Shown in pieces: positions 10,701 through 17,509 of a stretch of DNA of 64,000 bases; within the stretch, counting starts at the first letter, position 1, and every line of letters starts with the position of its first letter. Both the position numbers and the translations under genes were made by a program. Origin of the DNA: Candidatus Marithrix sp. (GTDB lineage Bacteria > Pseudomonadota > Gammaproteobacteria > Beggiatoales > Beggiatoaceae); assembly GCA_016744775.1 (NCBI GenBank), contig JADGDS010000004.1, positions 186,001-250,000 on the forward strand, in the 5' to 3' direction. The notes under the pieces are model-generated. The model did not search any database, was not told the origin of the DNA, and saw only the letters and a program-made list of their open reading frames with translations.

Positions 10701-11146
10701 ACAAATACCGTTTACCAACTGAAGCAGAATGGGAATATGCAGCTCGCGCTGGAACTAAAACTAAATATTGGTGGGGAAATAATATTGGGAGTAATAATGC
10801 AACTTGTAATAAATGTAATTCCCAATGGGGCTGGGATGCTCAACATATGACTGCACCAGTAGGTTCTTTTAAACCCAATCCATTTGGATTATATGATACA
10901 GTTGGTAATATTTATGAATGGACTTGTTCTGGATATGGAATAGAATCAAAAACAAAGAAAACAAAATACATACAATACAACGGCAAAGAACAGGTTTGTG
11001 CTGATAGAAAAACGAAAAATAAATTTAGAGTGATTCGTGGTGGGCATTGGTTAAGTGATCCAGAAGATAGTCGTGCCGCACACCGTTTTGAATCTTGGTT
11101 AGGTTATCGTGTTAATTTTATTGGGTTTAGAGTTGTAAGAGAATAA
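7769..11146 (+). CDS. Membrane-anchored LysM/TSP3-repeat protein with C-terminal formylglycine-generating-enzyme-like domain
   Basis: A 1125-residue envelope protein. A short basic N-terminus precedes one membrane helix (about residues 33-50). Then come eight LysM-like peptidoglycan-binding repeats, starting near residues 141, 201, 262, 323, 498, 559, 663 and 754. They are interspersed with five calcium-binding thrombospondin-type-3-like repeats (DNDKDGIPDDKD...C, the first near 383), each ending with a Gly-Cys. From about residue 886 there is an FGE-sulfatase/SUMF1-type domain (MAWIPAGSFKMGD, RLPTEAEWEYAARAG, GLYDTVGNIYEWTC, VIRGGHW). A periplasmic role at the cell wall is inferred. The catalytic state of the FGE domain is unknown. 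The start is divergent from the ABC-F gene with only 33 bp between. Confidence 0.88.
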   Translation: MARNIKVKVAKTKHGTRVQSPMIVHESSIFSFKTVFLMIILLGLIVLTHLELKEQFVLNNIIEPILSGNKSVPEPEKIEVASSTSMGFNQRLQSAIDSVEKVSLIEPPVQTFKPVIIPTPTAQTNVKPIVTASASNVVTKYHTVVSGDILSNIAKKYKVNYKDMAAWNNIAYPYALKLGEKLSVVEPPKTKPVAAKAKPTYHIVKSGDFLAKIAKQYKVNYKDLARWNNIPYPYALKLEQKLLLSEPPKSEEPEPAPAVDKYHIVKSGDFLAKIAKQYKVNYKDLARWNNIPYPYALKLEQKLLLSEPAKSEEPEPAPAVDKYHIVKSGDFLAKIAKQYKLNYNDLARWNNIPYPYALKLEQKLLLSEPAKTEEPKPTVVVSDNDKDGIPDDKDFCPNTTSENIIKGVDNMGCVIQLPAKTEEPEPTMVVSDNDKDGIPDDKDFCPNTTTDEIIKGIDDMGCVIQVEEKQEVEAKSLVSEAAKTETPAEEKIPAVEKYHIVKSGDFLAKIAKQYKVNYKDLARWNNIPYPYALKLEQKLLVSEPPKSEEPEPAPAIDKHHIVKSGDFLAKIAKQYKVNYKDLARWNNIPYPYALKLGQKLLVSEPPKIEEPEPEPTQIIDNDKDGVPDDKDSCLNTTTDEIIKGVDNMGCVIKQEQTSEQTAYHIVKSGDFLAKIAKRYGISYKKIARWNNLPRPYALKLGQKLVLSEPMDKDQDDVPDDKDHCPNTTIEEIGKGVDAMGCPSAAIIPSNEPLYHLVKRGESLFKISRLYKISYKDLASWNKISISYPLKLGQKLLVSKPVDSFLSVDTDEDGINDDKDRCPNNTEEEVITGIDEQGCAIKIDDDFDFSFPSENKKKLSKPVAEAPVFNRKKNLFFHDRLRDGSLGPEMAWIPAGSFKMGDLQGSGDIDEQPVHEVSIKRFASSRYEITFSDYDKFATATRRKKPNDENWGRGIRPVINVNWEDARAYTNWLSRQTGHKYRLPTEAEWEYAARAGTKTKYWWGNNIGSNNATCNKCNSQWGWDAQHMTAPVGSFKPNPFGLYDTVGNIYEWTCSGYGIESKTKKTKYIQYNGKEQVCADRKTKNKFRVIRGGHWLSDPEDSRAAHRFESWLGYRVNFIGFRVVRE
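8369..9900 (+). repeat. In-gene tandem repeats of LysM and TSP3 units
   Basis: LysM units recur with an exact 183-bp period (starts 8369, 8552, 8735; again 9260, 9443) and are nearly identical at DNA level. TSP3 units at 8915, 9062-9063 and about 9625 are likewise near-identical. Such identity implies recent duplication or gene conversion, with possible length variation between cells. Confidence 0.85.
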
Positions 11147-11180
11147 GATAAGATTATTGGTGACTGATAATCGGAGTTGC

Positions 11181-11194
11181 GGGGCTAAAGCCCC
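11181..11194. terminator. GC-rich hairpin between convergent genes
   Basis: GGGGCT-AA-AGCCCC lies between the LysM protein gene and the convergent DUF971 gene. There is no T-run. It resembles the small hairpin at 25212-25233 and may be a dispersed hairpin repeat serving as a bidirectional terminator. Confidence 0.45.
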
Positions 11195-11211
11195 ACTTCC
11201 TTTAATATTAA

Positions 11212-11580
11212 TTAGGCATATGTTGGACCGCGTTTTTGCCCAGCTTTTTCTAATTTATCCAAATATTGTTGCCACAATTTATCATGATTTTTACCTAGAT
11301 TATATAACCATTCCCAAGAATAAATTCCTGAATCATGATCATCATCAAAAAATAATTGTACGGCATAGGTACCAACAGGTACAATTTTATCAATATTTAC
11401 ATCAGCCTTACCAACTTGTAAGATTTCTTGCTCAGGTGAATGCCCACGCACTTCGGCTGAAGGTGAAGAAATTCTTAAATATTCACAGCTTAATTCAAAC
11501 TGTTCGCCATTATCAAAGCTGATTTCTAAAATCTTAGATTTTTTATGTAATTCTATATTAGTTGGGATTGGATTTTTCAT
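11212..11580 (-). CDS. DUF971 (gamma-butyrobetaine hydroxylase-like N-terminal domain) protein
   Basis: A 122-aa protein that is almost entirely a DUF971 domain. Typical features are PTNIELHKKSKILEISFDNG, the CEYLRISSPSAEVRGH segment and the C-terminal HDSGIYSWEWLYNLG. This domain is a zinc-binding module in gamma-butyrobetaine hydroxylases and also exists alone in proteobacteria. Its role alone is unknown, with iron-sulfur or ubiquinone connections proposed from gene neighbourhoods. Here it stands alone and convergent to the LysM gene. Confidence 0.85.
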   Translation of the reverse strand: MKNPIPTNIELHKKSKILEISFDNGEQFELSCEYLRISSPSAEVRGHSPEQEILQVGKADVNIDKIVPVGTYAVQLFFDDDHDSGIYSWEWLYNLGKNHDKLWQQYLDKLEKAGQKRGPTYA

Positions 11581-11604
11581 AATATCAAAGATAAGATCAA
11601 AAAC

Positions 11605-11706
11605 TCATTTTACAATAGCATACGTTCTAGCCATTTGATCAGCGCGGCGTAATGCTTCACAAATTTTATATTTTTGATTAAATTTGTTATAATTGCAAAT
11701 TATTTT
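11605..11706 (-). pseudogene. Stray copy of the 3' end of an endonuclease V gene
   Basis: Read on the minus strand, the last codons give KYKICEALRRADQMARTYA and a stop, matching KYRICEPLRRADHMARVYA at the end of the intact nfi gene at 18416-19069. Upstream the match continues at DNA level but loses frame. Only the tail of the gene is present. Confidence 0.75.
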
Positions 11707-11732
11707 AGACATCAAGTTAAGGAAACTAAATT

Positions 11733-12173
11733 ATGAATAAGTCATTTAAATTTTTATATTTTGTATTATGTGTAACAGCATCGAGTGCCTTTGCCAACAA
11801 TAATAATGCAGTTATTGGACAATGGCAAACTATAGATGATGTAACTGGTAAACGAAAATCTATTATCAATATCTATGATCAAGATGGCAAGATTTACGGC
11901 AAAATAACACGGTTGTTTCGATATGCTGGCGAAGATCAAGATCCGATTTGTGTAAAATGCAAAGATGAGCGTAAAAATAAAAAAGTCATGGGAATGATTG
12001 TTATAAAAGATTTAAAGAAAAGGGGCAATCAATGGTCTGGCGGTACAATCCTTGATCCTAAAAATGGGAAAACATACCGTTGTAAAATCTGGCTTGATGA
12101 AGGTAAACTGAAAGTCAGAGGCTATTTAGGTCTTTTCTTTAGAACCCAAACATGGCATAAAGTTAAAAGATAA
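11733..12173 (+). CDS. DUF2147 domain secreted protein
   Basis: A 146-aa exported protein. Residues 1-21 form a signal peptide ending SSAFA-NN. The mature part follows the DUF2147 pattern: IGQWQTIDDVTGKRKSIINIY, YGKITRLF, then CVKCKDERKN, MGMIVIKDLKK, GGTILDPKNGKTYRCKIWL and LKVRGYLGLFFRTQTW. DUF2147 proteins are small beta-rich envelope proteins of unknown biochemical function. AAGGAAAC lies ahead of the ATG. The gene stands alone at the border of the accessory region. Confidence 0.88.
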   Translation: MNKSFKFLYFVLCVTASSAFANNNNAVIGQWQTIDDVTGKRKSIINIYDQDGKIYGKITRLFRYAGEDQDPICVKCKDERKNKKVMGMIVIKDLKKRGNQWSGGTILDPKNGKTYRCKIWLDEGKLKVRGYLGLFFRTQTWHKVKR

Positions 12174-12331
12174 TGAATTTAAAATGAATCTATAAATTTA
12201 CGTTTTTTCTTTGAGACCCAATCTTCAAATGTTTATGACTTATCACTAAGAGCCACCGAAGAAGATTATATTGTGGATGCGGAAAAGTTTGGAAAGTAAA
12301 TTATTTTGTCCACCCAGTCTACGAAATAAAG

Positions 12332-12547
12332 CGTTTGAATGAATTAGAATTAGAGACTTGGCTGAATGAATATTCATTAGGGGAACTTTGGGAAAATAAC
12401 TAGCATAAGCCTGAAGCTATTAATGATAATAATTATCCATCTAAACATCTGGAACGAATTTGTGGAAAACACGGCTATCAAAAAACTATAGATGGTATTC
12501 AAACCAAAAGGCTGAATTTGGAACAAATGAAAACTAGGAGAAATTAA
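12332..12547 (+). pseudogene. Remnant of an AAA ATPase C-terminus followed by a DUF4276-like C-terminus
   Basis: One frame reads RLNELELETWLNEYSLGELW and then a stop, resembling the ATPase end at about 16823-16880 (QLKEWLSNYTIGDLW). After the TAG the same frame reads YPSKHLERICGKHGYQKTI and ends at 12547, which resembles tails of DUF4276 proteins from memory. The block sits just upstream of the adaptor/kinase gene, where block 15798-17509 has the intact ATPase-DUF4276 pair ahead of a kinase-gene copy. The rest of 12174-12331 holds nothing I recognise. Confidence 0.5.
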
Positions 12548-12553
12548 ACACTA

Positions 12554-12937
12554 ATGCCATTACCAACATTAATAAAATCCGGTTTAAGCACACTATTCAG
12601 CGATATTATAATTGAAAACAGTAGTAAAGCCTTTTCAATCCTTCATGAACACTTTACCTTTAGAGCTGATGAAATCTCTAAAGCTTATCAAGATAGTTAT
12701 GGCTATTCCATTACTGCCATTACCGTAGGTTTGGCTGCTCCTGAGCAGAAATTATTCTTTGTACAAAAGTATCTTTATTCTAAAATAACTCGCGATTTTG
12801 CTGATCCTATTGAGGATAATTATTTTCAGTCTTTTTTACAACAACAAACTCAGAAAGGCGAAGATTTACGCCAACAATTTATAAAGCAATTAAATAAGTT
12901 TATTAAATATAAGGATCAACTTTTTCAATTAAATTAG
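12554..12937 (+). CDS. N-terminal adaptor-like domain of the split kinase gene (5' piece before an in-frame TAG)
   Basis: A 127-codon piece, all helical, without transmembrane segments, beginning MPLPTLIKSGLSTLF. It stops at TAG (12935-12937). The reading frame continues open beyond the stop into the kinase gene, and the duplicate at 17510-18130 has GAG (Glu) at the same position. This is therefore the 5' part of one 868-codon gene broken by a G-to-T nonsense change. The domain resembles effector-associated death-like/adaptor domains that recruit partners in bacterial conflict systems. That naming is inference. The piece could be translated alone, or TAG could be read through at low rate. Confidence 0.7.
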   Translation: MPLPTLIKSGLSTLFSDIIIENSSKAFSILHEHFTFRADEISKAYQDSYGYSITAITVGLAAPEQKLFFVQKYLYSKITRDFADPIEDNYFQSFLQQQTQKGEDLRQQFIKQLNKFIKYKDQLFQLN

Positions 12938-13000
12938 TTTGAAGAGGAAGATTTAGCCGCTCTTATTAATTATCAAGGTTCTCTGGCTATTACTGACACT

Positions 13001-15160
13001 TTGTTAGATGAAATGAGGAAGTTGGCGCCATTGGATGATACTTTAGCCGCTTTTCTCAGTCACAAGGATTTGTTGGGTAAAGCGATCTTGTATTTTTTCC
13101 ACGATATTATTCGTCAAGATGATCGCGTTGCTAAAACTCAAGCCGCTTTGCAACAAGAAGGTTTAATTATATCGGTAAAAAATATCGAAACTGCTATCAA
13201 AACTGCATATGATGATTTTAATCAAGCCGCTGTTTCACAATCAACGCAATTGGTTGAAATAGCCCAGCAGTTGCAAAATTTACAAGCTTGGCAAAGGCGC
13301 AATGAGTTTTTAACTCAATTTAGTCAGCAATTTCCTGCTTGGCGCGAATTATTAAATCATCAAGTTGAACATTTGTTAAATGGCGTTGAACATGTGTTTG
13401 CAAAATTGGAGGAAGTACATGAGGATGTCATAGAAACCAAAGATTTAGCTGAACAAATTTTAGCTCAACTTTCCAAACTGATGGCAAGTCAAAATCTGTC
13501 TTCACAAATTAAGCCACGTGATGAGTTTACTCAGCATAATAGTCGCAGCCTAAAACAGATTGAGGAAGTTGCTTTACAATTTAAACAATTATCCACGAAT
13601 AATCCTGAATATAGCCGCGTCTCCAACATGATGGGTTCTACTCTTTCATCAATCGGCAACTTAGAACAAGCTGAACGTGTTTTTAGAAAAGCTATTGAAA
13701 ATACTAACAATAATGCGGAAAAAGCTTTAGGGCATTTTAATCTATTTAACGTTTACTTACGCCGCCAAACTTATCAACCGGCTTTAGCAGAATTACAAAC
13801 TGCTATTGAGCTAGATTCAGAACGATATGCTTTGCATGATATAAATAAAGGATATTATCCAATTGAACGCCTTTTAGGTGCCGGCGGTATGGGCTGTGTA
13901 CTGTTGTGCAAAAATAAAAATTGTTTGATAAAACAAGAGCGCGTTGTTGTCAAGTGTTTCTGGGAAACGCTTAAAGCTGATATTAATGAAGTCTTTAATG
14001 AGCCATTTAATATGAGTGACATTGCCGGTGATTTTGTACCAAAACCTTTGGATTATGGTTATGCAAATAATGCCAAAGGCGAAAGGGCTTATTTTGTAAC
14101 TGAATATATTGAGGGGGCGATAGATGGTGAAGCATGGCTGGAAAAATATGGTCCAATGGATTTAGAAACCACTTTAGAAGTAGGCTTACAAATCGCCAAA
14201 GGTTTACAATTGGCACATGATAATGGAATTTATCATTTAGACTTAAAACCAGCAAATCTATTATTTAAACAAACTGAATCGGGCATTGATCTTAAGATTA
14301 TTGATTTTGGTTTATCTCAAGTCGCCACATCTTTGAGTGAATTGGGCAAACAAAAAAGTAAAACGGGATTAAGCGTTTTTGGGCAAGCTGTATTAGGAGG
14401 TACTTTGGATTATTCGCCACCAGAACAACAAAGTTTTGCTCGCCACTGTGAACCTGATGCCAAAAATGATGTGTTTGCTTTTGGTGCTACTATGTATCGT
14501 TTATGTACGCAAAAAAGACCACGTCCGTTTAGAGAGCGCGATTTGCCTAATGTGCAAGCCTTGCGTGATTTATTATGTGATTGTGTTGAAGATGAGCGAG
14601 AAAATAGACCCGATTCGGCGCGTGAATTGGTGAGTCAATTAGAAGAAATTGCGGGTAAATCTGATGCTCAAAAACGCCAAGCTGAAATTGCTAAACAAAA
14701 GGCTGAAGAAGAACAGAAAAAACTATCATACCGCTATACAGACAATGGCGATGGCACTGTCACAGATAATAGAACTGGACTGATTTGGCTGAAAAAAGCC
14801 AATTGTTTTGGAAGACATAGTTGGAAAACAGCTATGGAAAGCGCGACCAAATTAGCTGATGGACAATGTGATCTTAGTGATGGTTCAAAAGCGGGTGATT
14901 GGCGTTTGCCTACTAGAGAAGAATGGGAAGCTATGGTGGATGATAGATATAACTATCCTGCACTTTCCAACGCTGCGGGAACAGGTCAGTGGAAGGAAGG
15001 TGATGCGTTCTCGGGCGTGCAGTTGGACAAGTACTGGTCGTCTTCGTCCTGCGCGAATGGCTCGGCCTTCGCTTGGAACGTGCCCCTCACCAGCAGCAAC
15101 GTGGACAACGGCAACAAGACGGTCACGCACTATGTGTGGCCAGTGAGAGGCGGAGTGTGA
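13001..15160 (+). CDS. Ser/Thr protein kinase with TPR-like N-part and C-terminal DUF1566 lectin-like domain (3' piece of the split gene)
   Basis: A helical part with NPEYSRVSNMMGSTLSSIGN and TPR-like pairs (about 13590-13830) precedes a Hanks-type kinase. The kinase has the glycine loop LLGAGGMGCV, VVVKCFW, the catalytic loop YHLDLKPANLL, DFG in IIDFGLS and GGTLDYSPPEQ. The usual HRD arginine is Leu. A Lys/Glu-rich linker leads into DUF1566 (YTDNGDGTVTDNRTGLIWL, GDWRLPTREEWEAMVD, YWSSS, final VWPVRGG), a C-type-lectin-like fold. From about 14974 the DNA jumps to about 60% GC with NNC codons, as in variable regions of diversity-generating retroelements. The start at 13001 is only the first Met after the nonsense codon and lacks a convincing ribosome site. 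The original start is 12554. Confidence 0.82.
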   Translation: MLDEMRKLAPLDDTLAAFLSHKDLLGKAILYFFHDIIRQDDRVAKTQAALQQEGLIISVKNIETAIKTAYDDFNQAAVSQSTQLVEIAQQLQNLQAWQRRNEFLTQFSQQFPAWRELLNHQVEHLLNGVEHVFAKLEEVHEDVIETKDLAEQILAQLSKLMASQNLSSQIKPRDEFTQHNSRSLKQIEEVALQFKQLSTNNPEYSRVSNMMGSTLSSIGNLEQAERVFRKAIENTNNNAEKALGHFNLFNVYLRRQTYQPALAELQTAIELDSERYALHDINKGYYPIERLLGAGGMGCVLLCKNKNCLIKQERVVVKCFWETLKADINEVFNEPFNMSDIAGDFVPKPLDYGYANNAKGERAYFVTEYIEGAIDGEAWLEKYGPMDLETTLEVGLQIAKGLQLAHDNGIYHLDLKPANLLFKQTESGIDLKIIDFGLSQVATSLSELGKQKSKTGLSVFGQAVLGGTLDYSPPEQQSFARHCEPDAKNDVFAFGATMYRLCTQKRPRPFRERDLPNVQALRDLLCDCVEDERENRPDSARELVSQLEEIAGKSDAQKRQAEIAKQKAEEEQKKLSYRYTDNGDGTVTDNRTGLIWLKKANCFGRHSWKTAMESATKLADGQCDLSDGSKAGDWRLPTREEWEAMVDDRYNYPALSNAAGTGQWKEGDAFSGVQLDKYWSSSSCANGSAFAWNVPLTSSNVDNGNKTVTHYVWPVRGGV
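14974..15157 (+). other. Candidate diversity-generating-retroelement variable region (VR)
   Basis: The last ~180 bp of the kinase/DUF1566 gene. Hand counts give 35/60 G+C in 15001-15060 and 37/60 in 15061-15120, against roughly a third in neighbouring DNA. From TGGTCGTCTTCG onward about half of the codons are NNC (TCC, TGC, GCC, TTC, CCC, ACC, AGC, GAC, AAC, GTC, CAC). That is the pattern expected when AAC codons of a template repeat are mutated at adenines. The 3' end is conserved-looking VWPVRGG, and a 9-bp hairpin follows 16 bp after the stop. No reverse transcriptase or template repeat is in the window, so it would have to act in trans. Confidence 0.7.
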
Positions 15161-15176
15161 CCCGTTTAATGCAAAA

Positions 15177-15199
15177 GCAACCCATTGTTTATGGGTTGC
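15177..15199. other. Hairpin immediately downstream of the candidate VR
   Basis: GCAACCCAT (15177-15185), loop TGTTT, ATGGGTTGC (15191-15199): a perfect 9-bp stem. Hairpin/cruciform elements just 3' of the VR are known target-site features of some diversity-generating retroelements. There is no T-run, so a terminator role is less likely. Confidence 0.6.
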
Positions 15200-15360
15200 G
15201 TGGCATTAGAACCTGCTAGACATAGCATGTTTAACTTAGGATATAAGGGAGATGAAAATCCTCCACTCTACATACAAGAGTAAGCCAATACCCCTAGTCA
15301 CTTTAAGAATTGTCTGCTTAATAGGCTAAAGCGGGGTGTAATGTAGCCAATAACTGGTTA
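15200..15360. other. Non-coding stretch with several possible stems, unassigned
   Basis: It is richer in GC than the flanks and has no reading frame of note. Short stems can be drawn (GGAG-ATGAAAATC-CTCC, CTC-TACATACAA-GAG, CCCC...GGGG across 15288-15335). It could be a structured RNA or a relic of a retroelement or intron. I cannot identify it. Confidence 0.3.
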
Positions 15361-15510
15361 TTTTCTCGTTCCCACGTTCCAGCGTGGGAACGCATGTGTC
15401 GGCGCTCCAGCGCCGAGTCATAGTAAAAATACTTGACGCTGGAGCGTCTGTACATGCATTAGCTTCGCTGACTTAGTATCCCACGCTGGAGCGTGGGAAC
15501 GAGAGAAAAA
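15361..15510. repeat. GTTCCCACG...CGTGGGAACG palindromic repeat cluster
   Basis: Outer arms TTCTCGTTCCCACG (15363) and CGTGGGAACGAGAGAA (15492) frame further palindromes built on CGTTCCAGCG, GCGCTCCAGCGCC and GACGCTGGAGCGTC. This type of REP-like array is non-coding and dispersed in many gammaproteobacteria. Confidence 0.8.
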
Positions 15511-15553
15511 TTATATCAATACTAATTTGATGTATTTTTTATTATTAAGTGAT

Positions 15554-15681
15554 GTTACGCACAACTTTTCTATCTGTGATATATCCTGTAGGTTGGGCTG
15601 ACGAAAGGAAGCCCAACAAATTCACAATTCTTCCACGATTCGTTGGGCTTCCTTTCGTCAGCCCAACCTACAATGCGTAAC
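15554..15681. repeat. MITE-like element with 31-bp perfect inverted repeats
   Basis: The arms at 15587-15617 and 15642-15672, built on TTGGGCTGACGAAAGGAAGC, are exact reverse complements around a 24-bp spacer. They are flanked by GTTACGC (15554) and GCGTAAC (15675). A single diverged arm lies at 18126-18158, where it cuts the duplicated adaptor gene. No transposase is present. Confidence 0.8.
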
Positions 15682-15797
15682 ATGAGTTATTAAACAAAAA
15701 TCACAGTTCAAAATACTGAAAATTAAAAGTTTTACCAAATAATATGGTATAATTTATAACAAATACGCTTGGAGATTGACAACAAAAAAAATATATA

Positions 15798-16898
15798 ATG
15801 AAACCTAAAAAACTAATCAAAAAACTAAAACTAAAAAATTTTCTATCCTATGGAAGTCAAGGAGAAGAGATTGAATTAGAAGCACTTAATGTCTTAATTG
15901 GTCCTAATGGTTCAGGTAAATCTAATTTCATTGAAGCCATTAGACTGATTAAGGCTATACCAAATGATTTTATGGTTCCAATTCGTCAGGGTGGTGGAAT
16001 TAATGAATTTCTTTTCAAAGGTACAAACGACATACCTACAGCAACACTTGATGTTATCTTAGATGAAGATGGGCATGATTATCAAATTTGTTTCACCGGC
16101 GCGAATCAAAGAGTTGAAATATTAAAAGAAATTATTGCTCAAACCGAAATTAATAAACAATATCATCTAGCCTCAGACCAATCCGTTATTGCTAAAGGAC
16201 TTAATCCTAATATCCCCGAAGTTAAAGAACTGCTTGTCAATCAAGAATTGTTCTTTCTAAAAAATAAATTTTCTGACATTGGAATTTATCGCAATTGGTA
16301 CTTGGGTCAAGCTTCAGCACTAAGAAAACCTCAACATACTGATTTACCAGAACATCCTCTTGAAGAAGATGGTAGTAATATTGGTCTGGTATTAAATAAC
16401 TTACAATACCAATTACCAAGTCAACAGATTTTACAACAATTTCAAAAATTCTATCATAATGTCGAAGAACTGAATATAAAAATTCAGGGAGGTACAGCAC
16501 AAATATTTATCCGTGAACAAGGTTTTAGTCAACCTATTCCAGCACCTCGTTTATCTGATGGAACATTACATTATTTATTTTTAATGGCTCTACTGCTTGA
16601 TCCTAATCCATATCCACTATTATGTATAGAAGAACCAGAACTGGGTTTGCATCCAGATATTTTACCAATTATTGCTGACATGTTAATTGAGGCATCACAA
16701 AGAACACAATTAATTGTTACAACCCATTCAGATATTTTAATATCAGCCTTATCCCCAGAATCAGTAGTAATTTGTGAACGAGATGATGAAGGTAGCCACT
16801 TGCGTCGTCTTGATCCAGAACAACTAAAAGAATGGCTATCCAATTATACTATTGGCGATCTTTGGTTAATGGGTGAAATCGGGGGAAGACAATGGTAA
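15798..16898 (+). CDS. AAA ATPase of the AAA_21/RecF-like class
   Basis: A 366-aa SMC/ABC-type ATPase of the kind found in phage-defence and toxin-like pairs. Walker A is GPNGSGKSN (about residue 34), preceded by LKLKNFLSYG. The ABC-signature-like RLSDGTLHYLFL lies near 255, Walker B IEEPELGLHP near 275 and the switch histidine in TTHSDILIS near 310. Its last codons overlap the DUF4276 gene by 7 nt. A TATAAT box (15748-15753) lies upstream. The pair probably works as one unit, with the ATPase sensing or gating the partner. That is inferred from related ATPase-TOPRIM pairs. Confidence 0.88.
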   Translation: MKPKKLIKKLKLKNFLSYGSQGEEIELEALNVLIGPNGSGKSNFIEAIRLIKAIPNDFMVPIRQGGGINEFLFKGTNDIPTATLDVILDEDGHDYQICFTGANQRVEILKEIIAQTEINKQYHLASDQSVIAKGLNPNIPEVKELLVNQELFFLKNKFSDIGIYRNWYLGQASALRKPQHTDLPEHPLEEDGSNIGLVLNNLQYQLPSQQILQQFQKFYHNVEELNIKIQGGTAQIFIREQGFSQPIPAPRLSDGTLHYLFLMALLLDPNPYPLLCIEEPELGLHPDILPIIADMLIEASQRTQLIVTTHSDILISALSPESVVICERDDEGSHLRRLDPEQLKEWLSNYTIGDLWLMGEIGGRQW

Positions 16899-17509
16899 AA
16901 GAAATTCGTATTTATATTGAGGGAGGTGGAAGTACTAAAAATACCAAATTATTGATACATCAAGGATTTAGTAAATTTTTTCGCGAATTAGCTCAAAAAG
17001 CAAGCAGCAAAAAAATAAGCTGGAAAATTATTTTATGTGGACCTCGTAACAATGCTTTTAGAGACTTCAAACTAGCTTTAAAAACACATCGAAAGGCATT
17101 TAATATATTACTAGTTGATGCTGAAGCATCTGTTATCAATAAGAAGGCTTGTCAACATCTTCAGAATCTTGAGAAATGGAATTTAGCCAATCTTGATGAT
17201 GATCAATGCCAGTTAATGGTACAAACTATGGAAGCTTGGTTAATTGCTGATATAAATGCTCTTAAAAAATTTTATGGACAAGGATTTAAAGAGAAATCAA
17301 TACCTAAAAATCCAAATGTAGAACAAATTGATAAACAGCAACTAGAACCGAGTTTAAAAGCAGCTACTCGTAAAACCAGCAAAGGAGAATATCATAAAAT
17401 ACAACATGCTTCCAAACTATTAGCATTATTAAATGTAGATAAAGTACGAGCAGCAGCACCACATTGTGATCGTATTTTTAAAGTTATCAATAAAATAATA
17501 GGTGGATAA
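16892..17509 (+). CDS. DUF4276 family protein (TOPRIM-like partner of the ATPase)
   Basis: 205 aa. The N-terminus IRIYIEGGGSTKNTKLLIHQGF carries the conserved glutamate-glycine motif, and NILLVDAEA supplies acidic residues of a TOPRIM-like metal site. MVQTMEAWLIADINALKKFYG is characteristic of DUF4276, and the end is Lys/His rich (TSKGEYHKIQHASKLL). The function is not established. TOPRIM partners of such ATPases act as nucleases in several defence systems, so an antiphage or toxin role is inferred. It is translationally coupled to the ATPase gene. Directly after its TAA the frame runs on into a truncated adaptor-gene copy. Confidence 0.8.
   Translation: MVKEIRIYIEGGGSTKNTKLLIHQGFSKFFRELAQKASSKKISWKIILCGPRNNAFRDFKLALKTHRKAFNILLVDAEASVINKKACQHLQNLEKWNLANLDDDQCQLMVQTMEAWLIADINALKKFYGQGFKEKSIPKNPNVEQIDKQQLEPSLKAATRKTSKGEYHKIQHASKLLALLNVDKVRAAAPHCDRIFKVINKIIGG

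Noticed and set aside
10424-11146. The FGE-type domain of the LysM protein as a second DGR variable region.
   Set aside because: Its 3' end keeps the AT-rich composition and codon use of the rest of the gene, with no NNC enrichment and no downstream hairpin of the right kind.
11157-11522. A + strand gene opposite the DUF971 gene.
   Set aside because: It has no family similarity and His/Tyr-rich random composition, while the minus frame is a clear DUF971 protein.
12935-12937. TAG as a pyrrolysine codon.
   Set aside because: The duplicate has GAG (Glu), which differs by one base, and nothing else suggests pyrrolysine usage. A nonsense mutation is simpler.
14859-15146. Long overlapping frames in both strands at the end of the kinase gene.
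   Set aside because: They exist because this stretch is GC-rich and so poor in stop codons. The DUF1566 frame is the one with family similarity.
15177-15199. The hairpin as a plain intrinsic terminator.
   Set aside because: No T-run follows on either strand. The position relative to the variable region fits a target-site hairpin better, though this is not proven.
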